DNA from: a virus
DNA length: 64,000 bases
IMG/VR virus record: IMGVR_UViG_3300017613_001755
Location: 1 to 64,000 of that record
Reading direction: 5' to 3' (one strand)
The first letter of the stretch is position 1; every line of letters begins with the position of its first letter. A program made the position numbers and the translations under genes. The notes under the pieces were generated by a model, which was given only the letters and a program-made list of their open reading frames with translations, was not told where the DNA came from and searched no databases. This document shows, piece by piece, positions 7,998 through 15,449 of the stretch.

Positions 7998-8969
7998 ATG
8001 GCCGTAATTATGCCAGCAGCCAGCGATCTTCACGTAAATAAGATGTTGACCAATCTTTCATTGGCTTACATCAACGAAACGTACATCGCTGATGAGATTT
8101 TCCCGCTTGTTCTAGTGAGCAAGCAAACTGACATCATCCCCGAGTATGACCAGTCACACTGGTTCAGGGATGAAGCAGACCGAATCGCTGAGACCGGGAT
8201 TGCACCATCCAGCGGTTTCAAGGTTACAACCACGGCGACATACTACTGCGACCGCTTCGGTCTCAGGTACTTTGTTTCCGATGACCAGCGCATCAACCAG
8301 GACAGTCCTTTCGAGATTGACCGCGATGCGACTGAGTTCGTAACCGACAAGCTACAGATGAGGCGCGAGAGGGCTTTCGTTGCCGACTTCTGGAAGACTG
8401 GTGTATGGACAACCGATGTGACCGGAACAACCACAGTGACCAAGTGGTCAGACTTTGGTGCATCCGATCCTATCGTGGACCTTCGTACCTACAAGCGCAC
8501 TTCCCGTAGAATGATCGCCCGTACCCCCAACACTCTAGTTTTGGGCGACCTAACCTTCGACAAGCTACTTGACCACCCAGACGTTTTGGACAGGATCAAG
8601 TACACTCAGACTGGTATTGCCAACAAGGACTTGCTGGCAACCCTATTCGGCGTGGACAAGGTTTTGGTAGGCACCTCATTCTACACCGCTGACGAGGAAG
8701 GTCTTGCTGAAGGTAGCGTGACCTACTCCGCGAACTGGGATGACGACGCACTTCTTCTGTACGTTCCTCAGCGCCCATCCCTAATGAACCCAGCAGCAGG
8801 CTACACTTTCGTGTGGCAGACTTCTGGCAACGCAGGCCGTGGCCCACAGTGGATTCGCAAGTACCGCGACACTGAGCGTCTAGGTGACTATGTTGAGGTT
8901 CGCTCGTACTTCGACCAGAAGGCGACTGTGGCAAACGCAGGCGTTTTCTTCAGCGATATCGTAGACTAG
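7998..8969 (+). CDS. major capsid protein
   Basis: A 323-residue protein behind AAGGGAGGTAATG, the strongest ribosome-binding site of the head module. The HK97-fold layout is suggested by the N-terminal arm (NKMLTNLSLAYINETYIADEIFPLV), the YYCDRFGLRYFVSDDQR region, helices with DKLQMRRERAFVADFW, and a C-terminal beta sheet ending in VRSYFDQKATVANAGVFFSDIV. Position directly after scaffold and decoration genes supports the call. A perfect palindrome, AGACTAGTCT, overlaps the stop codon. Confidence 0.88.
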   Translation: MAVIMPAASDLHVNKMLTNLSLAYINETYIADEIFPLVLVSKQTDIIPEYDQSHWFRDEADRIAETGIAPSSGFKVTTTATYYCDRFGLRYFVSDDQRINQDSPFEIDRDATEFVTDKLQMRRERAFVADFWKTGVWTTDVTGTTTVTKWSDFGASDPIVDLRTYKRTSRRMIARTPNTLVLGDLTFDKLLDHPDVLDRIKYTQTGIANKDLLATLFGVDKVLVGTSFYTADEEGLAEGSVTYSANWDDDALLLYVPQRPSLMNPAAGYTFVWQTSGNAGRGPQWIRKYRDTERLGDYVEVRSYFDQKATVANAGVFFSDIVD

Positions 8970-8998
8970 TCTAGCAAGCAACTCTTGTTCTGAGAAAA

Positions 8999-9018
8999 GG
9001 GCGGGGTAACACCCGCCC
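8999..9018 (+). other. GC-rich intergenic hairpin after capsid gene
   Basis: GGGCGGG and CCCGCCC enclose GTAACA. There is no T-tract. It may protect or attenuate the capsid mRNA. Confidence 0.65.
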
Positions 9019-9041
9019 CCTAGTCTCGAAAGGAGATCAAA

Positions 9042-9290
9042 ATGAGTACATTAGCATACGCCGAGCGTGATTACGTGTATGGCGGGAAGCAGCTAGACCG
9101 TGGACAGGTCTTTGAGATGAAAGGTCTCAAGAATGATGCGGGGCTACTGCGCAACGAGCTAGCTCGTCTTCTTGAAGCAAGTGGAATCAAAGAGGGCGAC
9201 CTATTCCAGTGTAGCGAGTGTGGCGCTAGGTTTGTTCTTCCCGGCCACCTCGAACAGCACGGCAATTCACGACACGCCGAGAGCGAATAA
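9042..9290 (+). CDS. small protein with C2H2 zinc-finger motif
   Basis: An 82-residue protein behind AAAGGAGATC. Residues 56-78 show the classical pattern: CSEC, twelve residues, then HLEQH and NSRH, giving C-x2-C...H-x(3-5)-H ligands. The N-terminal half (YVYGGKQLDRGQVFEMKG) looks like a small beta domain and precedes a helix LLRNELARLLEASG. It may be a nucleic-acid- or protein-binding factor made with the capsid. No specific family is recognised. Confidence 0.7.
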   Translation: MSTLAYAERDYVYGGKQLDRGQVFEMKGLKNDAGLLRNELARLLEASGIKEGDLFQCSECGARFVLPGHLEQHGNSRHAESE

Positions 9291-9326
9291 CAAAGAGCGG
9301 GTTTTCCGTCTCTGAATATCGACCCT

Positions 9327-9403
9327 GTGCAGAGGTCTATAGTCTGCACCGACCTTACGCGGAGGTCTGTTTCCGCGCCTATGTGGGGCGCATCTAGCGC
9401 CCC
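9327..9403 (+). other. three tandem hairpins
   Basis: GTGCAG/CTGCAC (9327-9349), CGCGGA/TCCGCG (9358-9377) and GGGGCGC/GCGCCCC (9385-9403) lie in a row in the 134-base gap. The first two loops share AGGTCT. No T-tract follows; AAGGAG for the next gene comes directly after. Confidence 0.7.
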
Positions 9404-9424
9404 GCAGTCTTTAAGGAGAAAGAA

Positions 9425-9799
9425 ATGACAAGAAAGTGGCAAATGACCGAGGTATTCCGTGGTCCTGTGAAGTTCGGCTACAACGCTGATACCAGCACCC
9501 GCGATATCACTATCTATACTCACACAACTGGCTCGTCAATCCTGTTTGACATGAGTCTAGACAAGATGATTATGACTAATGCCGAGCTAGAGATTTCTGC
9601 CAAGAACACTAGTACACTAGCGCTTGATGCGGGTGGCTGGTGCGACATTGGTTATCTGAACGCCGTAGCAGTTGGCGGCACGCCGGACACTGGTGCTGTT
9701 CGTATTCTGAAGGGTACCAACGACAAGTGGTTCCTGGCATGTCACGTTGGCAGTGGTAGCTACAAGTACGTCGCAATCGCAACAACTTCCACTGTATAG
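9425..9799 (+). CDS. hypothetical virion-associated protein
   Basis: A 124-residue protein behind TTAAGGAGAAAG. It is beta-rich with repeated Thr/Ser and short strands (DITIYTHTTGSSILFDMSL, YKYVAIATTSTV), consistent with a capsid or connector accessory protein. It is the last gene before the promoter of the sugar island. No family is recognised. Confidence 0.55.
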   Translation: MTRKWQMTEVFRGPVKFGYNADTSTRDITIYTHTTGSSILFDMSLDKMIMTNAELEISAKNTSTLALDAGGWCDIGYLNAVAVGGTPDTGAVRILKGTNDKWFLACHVGSGSYKYVAIATTSTV

Positions 9800-9828
9800 T
9801 TGACAACCAGTGTATCACACTGTACAAT
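9800..9828 (+). promoter_or_regulatory. strong sigma-70 promoter of the sugar island
   Basis: TTGACA (9800-9805) and TACAAT (9823-9828) with a 17-base spacer. The spacer carries CAGTG-TATCA-CACTG, an inverted repeat that includes AGTGTATCAC. The same ten bases lie at the same spacer position in the promoter at 54699-54727, suggesting a shared operator. Confidence 0.8.
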
Positions 9829-9863
9829 AGACTTACCGCTATTAGCGGTATGGAGACAGAGCC

Positions 9864-9980
9864 ATGCCGAATTATCCAGCAGAAAGAACCGTAGGCTATT
9901 CTGAGAATGGTCTACGGTTATCTTTTTACAGGGCGGGAAACCCGCCTTTCCAGAGGGGCTTACGCCCCGTTCAGGGGTGA
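9864..9980 (+). CDS. possible leader peptide ORF
   Basis: A 38-codon frame from ATG 9864 to TGA 9980, ending two bases before the next start, with GGAG eight bases upstream of the ATG. It begins MPNYPAERTVGYSENG and is basic overall. It runs through the terminator hairpin at 9887-9927, so a translating ribosome would open that hairpin. It could be a regulatory leader peptide, a small real protein or chance. Confidence 0.4.
   Translation: MPNYPAERTVGYSENGLRLSFYRAGNPPFQRGLRPVQG
9887..9927 (+). terminator. terminator-like hairpin in the island leader
   Basis: AACCGTAGGCTATTC (9887-9901) can pair with GAATGGTCTACGGTT (9905-9919), 15 pairs including two wobbles, followed by ATCTTTTT. It lies about 55 nt after the predicted transcription start. 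Two further stems, GGCGGG/CCCGCC (9932-9946) and GGGGC/GCCCC (9955-9968), follow before the first gene. Confidence 0.7.
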
Positions 9981-9982
9981 CT

Positions 9983-10657
9983 ATGACAGTACCTTCGGTA
10001 GCACTACTTGTTATTTTCCCGGAATTGATCCACGCAAAGTTTGTGGTCGAGACGCTGGTTCCCCTTATGGGTCTGCCACACATCAGCATGCTTCTCACTA
10101 AGATTGGAATGCGCTCGGAGTATGCTCGAGAGGTCTTGATTAGGCAGTTCCTTGAGATGCCCGAGTATGAATGGCTTTTTATTGTTGACTGTGATATGCT
10201 TATACCTCAGGATGCTCTTCCAAAGCTACTGAATAGTGGCAAAAAGGTCATTAGTGGATTGTACTTCTCTCGTGGAGACCGGACCTGGCCTATAGTGTTC
10301 CGGGAAGAAGAGCCAGTGGGACGATTTCCAATGTCTCGCTGGTTTGACTATCCAGACGGCGGGGTATATCCTGTGGGGGCAACCGGACATGGCTGCCTGC
10401 TGATTCACAAAAGCGTTTTGGAGCAACTTGAGCCACCCTACTCTCAACTAGGGCCGTTTATGGACGAGCCTCTTGTTGGCAGCGATGTAAGGCTTTGTCT
10501 CAAGATAAGAGATGAAACCAACGAGAAAATTTGGTGTGACTTTTCTGTGAGGTGCGGGCATCTGACGACAAGAGCAGTTGAGGAAAAGGACTGGGAAGCT
10601 ATAAAAGAACAATCAATAGCAGAATGGACAAATTATCTAAGGGAGAGAGAAAAATGA
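9983..10657 (+). CDS. glycosyltransferase, GT-A fold type
   Basis: A 224-residue protein; ATG 9983 follows CAGGGGTGA. The nucleotide-sugar/metal site is visible as FIVDCDMLIP (DxD type), followed by YFSRGDRTWPIVF, ATGHGCLLIHKSVLE and a C-terminal VRCGHLTTRAV. It resembles the protein at 19454-20197 in layout (DxD, LYF-R, G-x-GC-LI, V-CGH) and both may belong to one phage glycosyltransferase family. It is the first gene of the island. Donor and acceptor are unknown. Confidence 0.75.
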   Translation: MTVPSVALLVIFPELIHAKFVVETLVPLMGLPHISMLLTKIGMRSEYAREVLIRQFLEMPEYEWLFIVDCDMLIPQDALPKLLNSGKKVISGLYFSRGDRTWPIVFREEEPVGRFPMSRWFDYPDGGVYPVGATGHGCLLIHKSVLEQLEPPYSQLGPFMDEPLVGSDVRLCLKIRDETNEKIWCDFSVRCGHLTTRAVEEKDWEAIKEQSIAEWTNYLREREK

Positions 10658-10866
10658 CACAGTTAACCGGAAATCACTTGGTCCAAATGAGACAGCAACA
10701 CCTGGCAAGGAAAGACCAGATAGAGGATCAGATAGAGGACCTGATAGGTGAATTGAACCAGCACAAGGGCGCTGTTGCAGCCCTCGATCAGATTCTTCTG
10801 CTTGGCAAGCAGCTAGCAGAGGACGTTAATCCGGCCACAGACCCTAATGCTGAAAGCGACCAATGA
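10654..10866 (+). CDS. small coiled-coil protein
   Basis: A 70-residue protein starting in an ATGA overlap with the preceding gene, with GGGAGAGA upstream. It is almost entirely helical with heptad-like spacing (QHLARKDQIEDQIEDLIGEL) and an acidic tail. It may be a scaffold or subunit for neighbouring enzymes. No family is recognised. Confidence 0.6.
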   Translation: MTQLTGNHLVQMRQQHLARKDQIEDQIEDLIGELNQHKGAVAALDQILLLGKQLAEDVNPATDPNAESDQ

Positions 10867-11450
10867 TATGTAAAGAGTTCATCCACATAGGAATGGGCGA
10901 TACTGGGGAGGGCATGATTCGCTATGCCCTTCACACGCATATGGCGGGAAAGGTCGCCTGGATTGACAGTCAGGCACACCGCTGGCTGACAGATGCGCGC
11001 AAGTACTCTGATGCTCCTGCTTTTTCCTTTGTCCGCAATCCATTTGACTGGTATATCTCGTTCTGGATTCATGAATTAAAACTACAGCGATGGCGCGGGG
11101 ACTTTGGTAGCTGGCTGGTTGGTTACAATGGCAAGGGTGTGTGTATGGCAAATTACTGGGATAATTTTACAAAGCCCGGCATAGAGCATGTAGGGCAGTT
11201 TGAATCCCTGGCAGAGGACCTGTCAAACATCTTGCCGGAGATAGCACCGGGCCTGGTGACTAAGGTGGAGGTGCTTAGCTGGTTCCCAGATGCATACAGG
11301 CAGTGGGGTACCCGGCCCTGGATAGAGAGTATCGAGCAGTATATGCGAGACGAACTTTATGCACCCTGGATGGTTGATCGTGTATACCTTCAGGACGCCG
11401 AGATTTTCGAAAAGTGGGGTTATAGATATGAGGATCGGTATATCTTCTAG
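10863..11450 (+). CDS. sulfotransferase-like protein
   Basis: A 195-residue protein starting in an ATGA overlap. It shows the two cofactor signatures of PAPS-dependent sulfotransferases: an N-terminal P-loop-like IHIGMGDTGEGM (phosphosulfate end) and SFVRNPFDWYISFWIHE (3'-phosphate site). The length fits the short Sulfotransfer_2/3 type. It would move sulfate from PAPS to a sugar or protein hydroxyl; in this island a glycan is the likely acceptor. PAPS would come from the host. Confidence 0.7.
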   Translation: MICKEFIHIGMGDTGEGMIRYALHTHMAGKVAWIDSQAHRWLTDARKYSDAPAFSFVRNPFDWYISFWIHELKLQRWRGDFGSWLVGYNGKGVCMANYWDNFTKPGIEHVGQFESLAEDLSNILPEIAPGLVTKVEVLSWFPDAYRQWGTRPWIESIEQYMRDELYAPWMVDRVYLQDAEIFEKWGYRYEDRYIF

Positions 11451-11988
11451 TGCCGTTGTCCTGGCAGCGGGCCTGCAAACCCGCTTTGGCGAGGATGAGG
11501 CACCTAAATGCTTGCAGCGGCTAAACGGACAAACAATCCTCGGCCGTCTTGCACGCCAGCTTAATATGCCCATTGTAACTGTGGTCGGGGCAACTTGGGA
11601 CGGTTCCCATATAGCAGAGGCCGCAGAATTCGGGCAGGTGGTAAAGATGGACCCAGGACTATCCATCGGCCACTCGGTTGCAGCCGGACTAGAGGCTTCA
11701 CGGGAGGCTGACCAGTCCCTGATAATTGCGGCCGACACCGTGATTCCTGGTCATATCGACCGCGTTCCACGTGGCCTCAAGTGGGCTATCCTTGATCCTT
11801 GGGAGTGGATAGTGCTCTATGCTCTCAAGCCCAACCAGGACACAATAGATGATTGCCGGGACCGTTGCGAGGACCGGGTTGAGTACTTGTGGCAGGCAAG
11901 GATGCCTGTAGACATTATCAAAACCGGATGGATAAATGTGAACACCAGGAAGGACCTGGAAAGGGCTAGGGAACTATGCTCGGGATAA
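11428..11988 (+). CDS. MobA/sugar-nucleotidyltransferase-like protein
   Basis: About 186 residues from ATG 11428, overlapping the previous gene by 23 bases. The N-terminal signature AVVLAAGLQTRFGEDEAPKCL is the NTP-transferase motif with its conserved Lys, and TILGRLARQL and IIAADTVI follow. Related enzymes make NDP-sugars from sugar-1-phosphates, or molybdopterin cofactors. The neighbours favour activation of a sugar or similar precursor. It is shorter than full nucleotidyltransferases (250-300 residues) and nearer MobA/IspD-like size. Confidence 0.72.
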   Translation: MRIGISSSAVVLAAGLQTRFGEDEAPKCLQRLNGQTILGRLARQLNMPIVTVVGATWDGSHIAEAAEFGQVVKMDPGLSIGHSVAAGLEASREADQSLIIAADTVIPGHIDRVPRGLKWAILDPWEWIVLYALKPNQDTIDDCRDRCEDRVEYLWQARMPVDIIKTGWINVNTRKDLERARELCSG

Positions 11989-12731
11989 AGGCGCGTTGGC
12001 GAAGATTGTTTGGCACCCTTGAGGTTTCAGTTGTTGTAGCCACGTGGAATAGGCTTCGGCTTCTAAAGAAGTGTATCAAGAGTGCCCGCCGTTCTACCAA
12101 ATGGCTCAGCTATGAGATCGTTGTTGTCGACGGAGGCTCAGATGATGGCACGCAGCGCTGGTGTCTTGCACAGCCCGATGTGGTTCTGATCGCGCAAAAG
12201 GAATTGGTTGGGGCCATTCGCGCATTCAACACTGGATTCGCACACGCTAGGGGCCGATACGTGGTCCACCTCAATGATGATTGCGAGGTTGTGGGTGACT
12301 GTATCTACGATGCCTGGGAGTTTCTTGAAAATGAGGATTCCTGGAACGTCGGGCAGTTAGCCTTCCCGTTCCGTGATCCGGGACAAGAATATAAGTTGCA
12401 ACTGGTCTCCCACCGTCCCTATGCAAACTTTGGCATGACCAGGAGATGGCTGGGGAACCACGTGGGATGGTGGGGCACACGCGCGCACACCTACTCTGGT
12501 GACCCCGAGTTGAGCCTTTCAATCCAGGCCCGAGGCTTCAGGGTGGTGGGAAGTAATAATTGTGTGGTGGACCATCTCCGCCACCATGATACTCTTCGTG
12601 CAAGGTACCAGATAAACAAAGATAACGAGCAGCTATACGCGCGCTGGGGGCGTGACTGGTTCCCTTGCCCCGAGTACCCACTACTGACAGAGAAACAGTA
12701 CGAGAGCGGAGACCTGCCGTTCATCTCATAA
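11976..12731 (+). CDS. family 2 glycosyltransferase
   Basis: A 251-residue protein overlapping the previous gene by 13 bases. The GT2 core is clear: VSVVVATWNRLRLLKKCIKS, IVVVDGGSDDGT, GAIRAFNTGFAHARG and the HLNDDCEV metal site. A basic N-terminus (KARWRRLFG) may touch membrane or acceptor. It would transfer one sugar, with inversion, to an unknown acceptor. Confidence 0.85.
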   Translation: MLGIKARWRRLFGTLEVSVVVATWNRLRLLKKCIKSARRSTKWLSYEIVVVDGGSDDGTQRWCLAQPDVVLIAQKELVGAIRAFNTGFAHARGRYVVHLNDDCEVVGDCIYDAWEFLENEDSWNVGQLAFPFRDPGQEYKLQLVSHRPYANFGMTRRWLGNHVGWWGTRAHTYSGDPELSLSIQARGFRVVGSNNCVVDHLRHHDTLRARYQINKDNEQLYARWGRDWFPCPEYPLLTEKQYESGDLPFIS

Positions 12732-12735
12732 GACT

Positions 12736-13599
12736 ATGCCCAAGATAACTTTCCAAATGATAGTGTTCAACGGGGATCATGTTCTCGAGCAGGTCTTGCA
12801 GTCCATTCTTCCCTTTGGCCCCCTGGTCGTTACTGAGGGGCCAGTGGACTACTGGCGCAGTCGCGGTTTTACTGGTAGCACTGACAGAACCCTGGAAATT
12901 CTAGAGGAATACCGGAACTATGGGCATGGGATACTAGGGGTAGTGAGCGGTGCATTCATCGAGAAAGACTATATGATGAATGCTGCTATGCATCTGGTCC
13001 CTGATGACACCACGCACCTGTGGATGGTCGACTCTGACGAAGTGTATAAGCCGGATGACCTAGAATTTATCGTTCAACAGATAGATGAATATGGATATGA
13101 CAGCGTAGAGTTTAAGCCCTACTCATTCTATGGGGGCTTTGATTACTACATGACCGGACATGAGGAAAAGGCCATTTGGCGCAGGGTGCAACGGTATTAC
13201 CCAGGGGCCAAGTGGTTGACACATCGCCCTCCAACAATTCTCCTGCCAGACGGCGATAAACCAAGCACCCTGGGCGGTCAGACCCTGCTTCAGTATGACC
13301 TGAGAATCTATCATTACAGTTATGTTTTCCCATCTCAGGTCAAGACAAAGACTGAATACTACTTCCAGAGATCGCCACAGCGGACTATCCCGGACTACTT
13401 TAACCGGGTTTACCTTCCCTGGGTTCTGGGAAAGAGGGAAGAAGTCGAGGAACAGTACGATGGAGTCCACGAGCTATGGCCTGTGAACAGAATGCATAGC
13501 AGGACCGAGCCATTCAAAGGGGAGCATCCCGAGGTCATCAGTCTAGCGATAGACTCGCTACAGGAGCGACTGGACCGCGAGTTGGAGAAACACACATGA
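12736..13599 (+). CDS. family 2-like glycosyltransferase
   Basis: A 287-residue protein. It opens with ITFQMIVFNGDHVLEQVLQS, has GSTDRTLEIL, and a metal motif at MVDSDEVYKPDDL. The C-terminal half is Tyr/Trp-rich with HRPPTILLP and a basic SQVKTKTEYYFQR. It resembles GT2 proteins that act on cell-surface glycans. It overlaps the next gene by ATGA. Confidence 0.75.
   Translation: MPKITFQMIVFNGDHVLEQVLQSILPFGPLVVTEGPVDYWRSRGFTGSTDRTLEILEEYRNYGHGILGVVSGAFIEKDYMMNAAMHLVPDDTTHLWMVDSDEVYKPDDLEFIVQQIDEYGYDSVEFKPYSFYGGFDYYMTGHEEKAIWRRVQRYYPGAKWLTHRPPTILLPDGDKPSTLGGQTLLQYDLRIYHYSYVFPSQVKTKTEYYFQRSPQRTIPDYFNRVYLPWVLGKREEVEEQYDGVHELWPVNRMHSRTEPFKGEHPEVISLAIDSLQERLDRELEKHT
13540..13555. repeat. 16-bp inverted repeat, copy 1
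   Basis: AGTCTAGCGATAGACT, six-base arms around GCGA. An identical copy is at 21938-21953 and a 15/16 match at 55172-55187. All lie inside coding regions and read L-A-I-D in their frames. Confidence 0.6.
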
Positions 13600-14204
13600 A
13601 ATTACACTTAGGTTGTGGAACAGTTTATCTGGATGGGTACTGCAATGTAGACATTATTGGACATTTGGCGGTCGACCGCCCCGATCTTGTCGAAGTAAAC
13701 TGTACAACGCTCGACAATTACTACAAGTTACCAGTGAAGGAGGCAATCAAGGCTGCTCCTACAAGAGAGGTGGTCGTAGATTTCCGTGATGACATTGTTC
13801 ATCTTGACACTTTTATGTCATTTGGCTACAGTTCTCAGGAGGCAACAGAGATAGTGGCAATCCAGGCGCTTGAGCACTTTGTGCCAGAGGATGCGAAGAT
13901 AGCACTGGAAACCTGGTATCTCACCCTAAAGCATGGTGGGCACCTCTTGCTCTCCGTACCCGATTTTCCAGAAGTTGCACGAATGTACTTGATGGCAGAA
14001 ACCGAGGAAGAAAAGGATTGGTGCTTGCGTCAAATCTACGGGAGCCACAAGGATGATTACGCTCATCACTATGATGGATACTCGCTAGCCAAGCTGACTA
14101 GAATGCTTGAGGAGGCTGGCTTCACTGACATTGAGCCGCAGCGCAACTTCCATGACTATCCCGCGATAGTGATAAAGGCTACAAAATGCGCCATGACCAC
14201 ATAG
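13596..14204 (+). CDS. SAM-dependent methyltransferase (COG4627-like)
   Basis: A 202-residue protein starting in an ATGA overlap. It has the short opening KLHLGCGTVYLDGYCNVDI typical of methyltransferases found in glycan clusters, then IQALEHFVPEDA, HGGHLLLSVPDF and YDGYSLAKLTRMLEEAGF. It would methylate a sugar hydroxyl or similar group using S-adenosylmethionine. Confidence 0.78.
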   Translation: MKLHLGCGTVYLDGYCNVDIIGHLAVDRPDLVEVNCTTLDNYYKLPVKEAIKAAPTREVVVDFRDDIVHLDTFMSFGYSSQEATEIVAIQALEHFVPEDAKIALETWYLTLKHGGHLLLSVPDFPEVARMYLMAETEEEKDWCLRQIYGSHKDDYAHHYDGYSLAKLTRMLEEAGFTDIEPQRNFHDYPAIVIKATKCAMTT

Positions 14205-14830
14205 TCCAAGCCTGGCAAGCTCCCGAGGTTGCACAGGCGCAACTAGGCCTCGTGAGAAAGGAACTTGTGAACCCGCTGGATGTGGCCCCATTCAGGTTCT
14301 TTCTTGAGACCATGCAAGAGATGCACGAGACAGACTTAATGCCTCGCAAGCTACTGGATGTGGGCTGTGGCGTAGGCCATTACTCAGAACTATTGCGGAG
14401 GTTCTACCCGGAAGTGGAGTACACTGGCATTGACTTCTCGGAATCAATGATAGAGCTTGCGCAGGCAGAGTTCGGAAATAATGGCACATTTCTCGCCACC
14501 GATCTATTTGACTTTGATTTCACTGGATTTGATACAGTGCTAGCCTCTTCTGTGGCTGACGTTACAAATGAGCATATGGCATATATGAACCATATTGCAT
14601 CGCGGGCCGAGGGAACTATTATCTGGCATCGAGTGAAAGCTTCTGCATGTCCCACATATGTGGAATTGCGCCCTAGTTATGAAAAGAAGCTAACCTATTC
14701 TGTCACATACAATCAAGGAACGTTTGTAAATCTCTTTGCGGAGTTCGGATTCACACACTGCCTACGAGTCAGGTGGGGCAGGGGCGACATTGGCACATAC
14801 GTGATATGGAGGGAAGATGACCGAGCTTGA
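14186..14830 (+). CDS. class I SAM-dependent methyltransferase
   Basis: A 214-residue protein overlapping the previous gene by 19 bases. SAM-binding motif I is LLDVGCGVGHYSELL, followed by YTGIDFSESMIELA (motif II) and LASSVADV. Substrate unknown; sugar O- or N-methylation fits the context. Confidence 0.8.
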   Translation: MRHDHIVQAWQAPEVAQAQLGLVRKELVNPLDVAPFRFFLETMQEMHETDLMPRKLLDVGCGVGHYSELLRRFYPEVEYTGIDFSESMIELAQAEFGNNGTFLATDLFDFDFTGFDTVLASSVADVTNEHMAYMNHIASRAEGTIIWHRVKASACPTYVELRPSYEKKLTYSVTYNQGTFVNLFAEFGFTHCLRVRWGRGDIGTYVIWREDDRA

Positions 14831-15449
14831 TTTAGGTTTGCCGGAAGAGAATTGGTTTAACCATATGCGACCGTTCACATTTCTTCTGGACAGGTTCGTG
14901 GGGGAACCTGGCGTGGAGTTCTTAGAGCTTGGTTCTTGGAAGGGACGGAGCGCGATCTGGCTTGTGGAAAACATTCTGACCGGGAAGGGCAGTCAGGTAT
15001 CCTGCGTGGACACCTGGGATGTGGGCAAGTGGGAGGACAGCAATCCCTCAAAAGAGCGCTTCGAGGGTCTGAAAGACAAGTACAGAACAGATGAATTGTA
15101 CGAGATTTTCTTGCACAACATCAAGGGCTTTCAGGACAAGATCGTTCCGTACAGAATGCTGACGACCGAGGCCCTGGCGTTGTTCGCACGCGATGGCATG
15201 CTGTTCGACTTTATCTATATTGATGCAGACCACAGCACGGTGGCTGTCATCGAGGACTTTAGGAGTGCCCTTCATTGCATCAAAGATAACGGTATTATTT
15301 TCTTTGACGACGTAAAGTGGAGTGTCGACGGAGTGGCACCTGTCAGCGTGGCTATTGAGTACATTAAAGAGGAGTATGGCATTGTAGTTATGCCCATAAG
15401 CGAAAATGGATCATATTACCAGCACAAACCCGTTCGAACACACTCGTAG
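14817..15449 (+). CDS. class I SAM-dependent methyltransferase (Methyltransf_24-like)
   Basis: A 210-residue protein overlapping the previous gene by 14 bases. Motif I is FLELGSWKGRSAIWL, with VSCVDTWDVGKW as the ribose-binding region and DFIYIDADHSTVAVIEDF followed by GIIFFDDV, typical of the family that includes macrocin- and cephalosporin-type enzymes. It probably methylates a sugar hydroxyl. Confidence 0.78.
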   Translation: MTELDLGLPEENWFNHMRPFTFLLDRFVGEPGVEFLELGSWKGRSAIWLVENILTGKGSQVSCVDTWDVGKWEDSNPSKERFEGLKDKYRTDELYEIFLHNIKGFQDKIVPYRMLTTEALALFARDGMLFDFIYIDADHSTVAVIEDFRSALHCIKDNGIIFFDDVKWSVDGVAPVSVAIEYIKEEYGIVVMPISENGSYYQHKPVRTHS

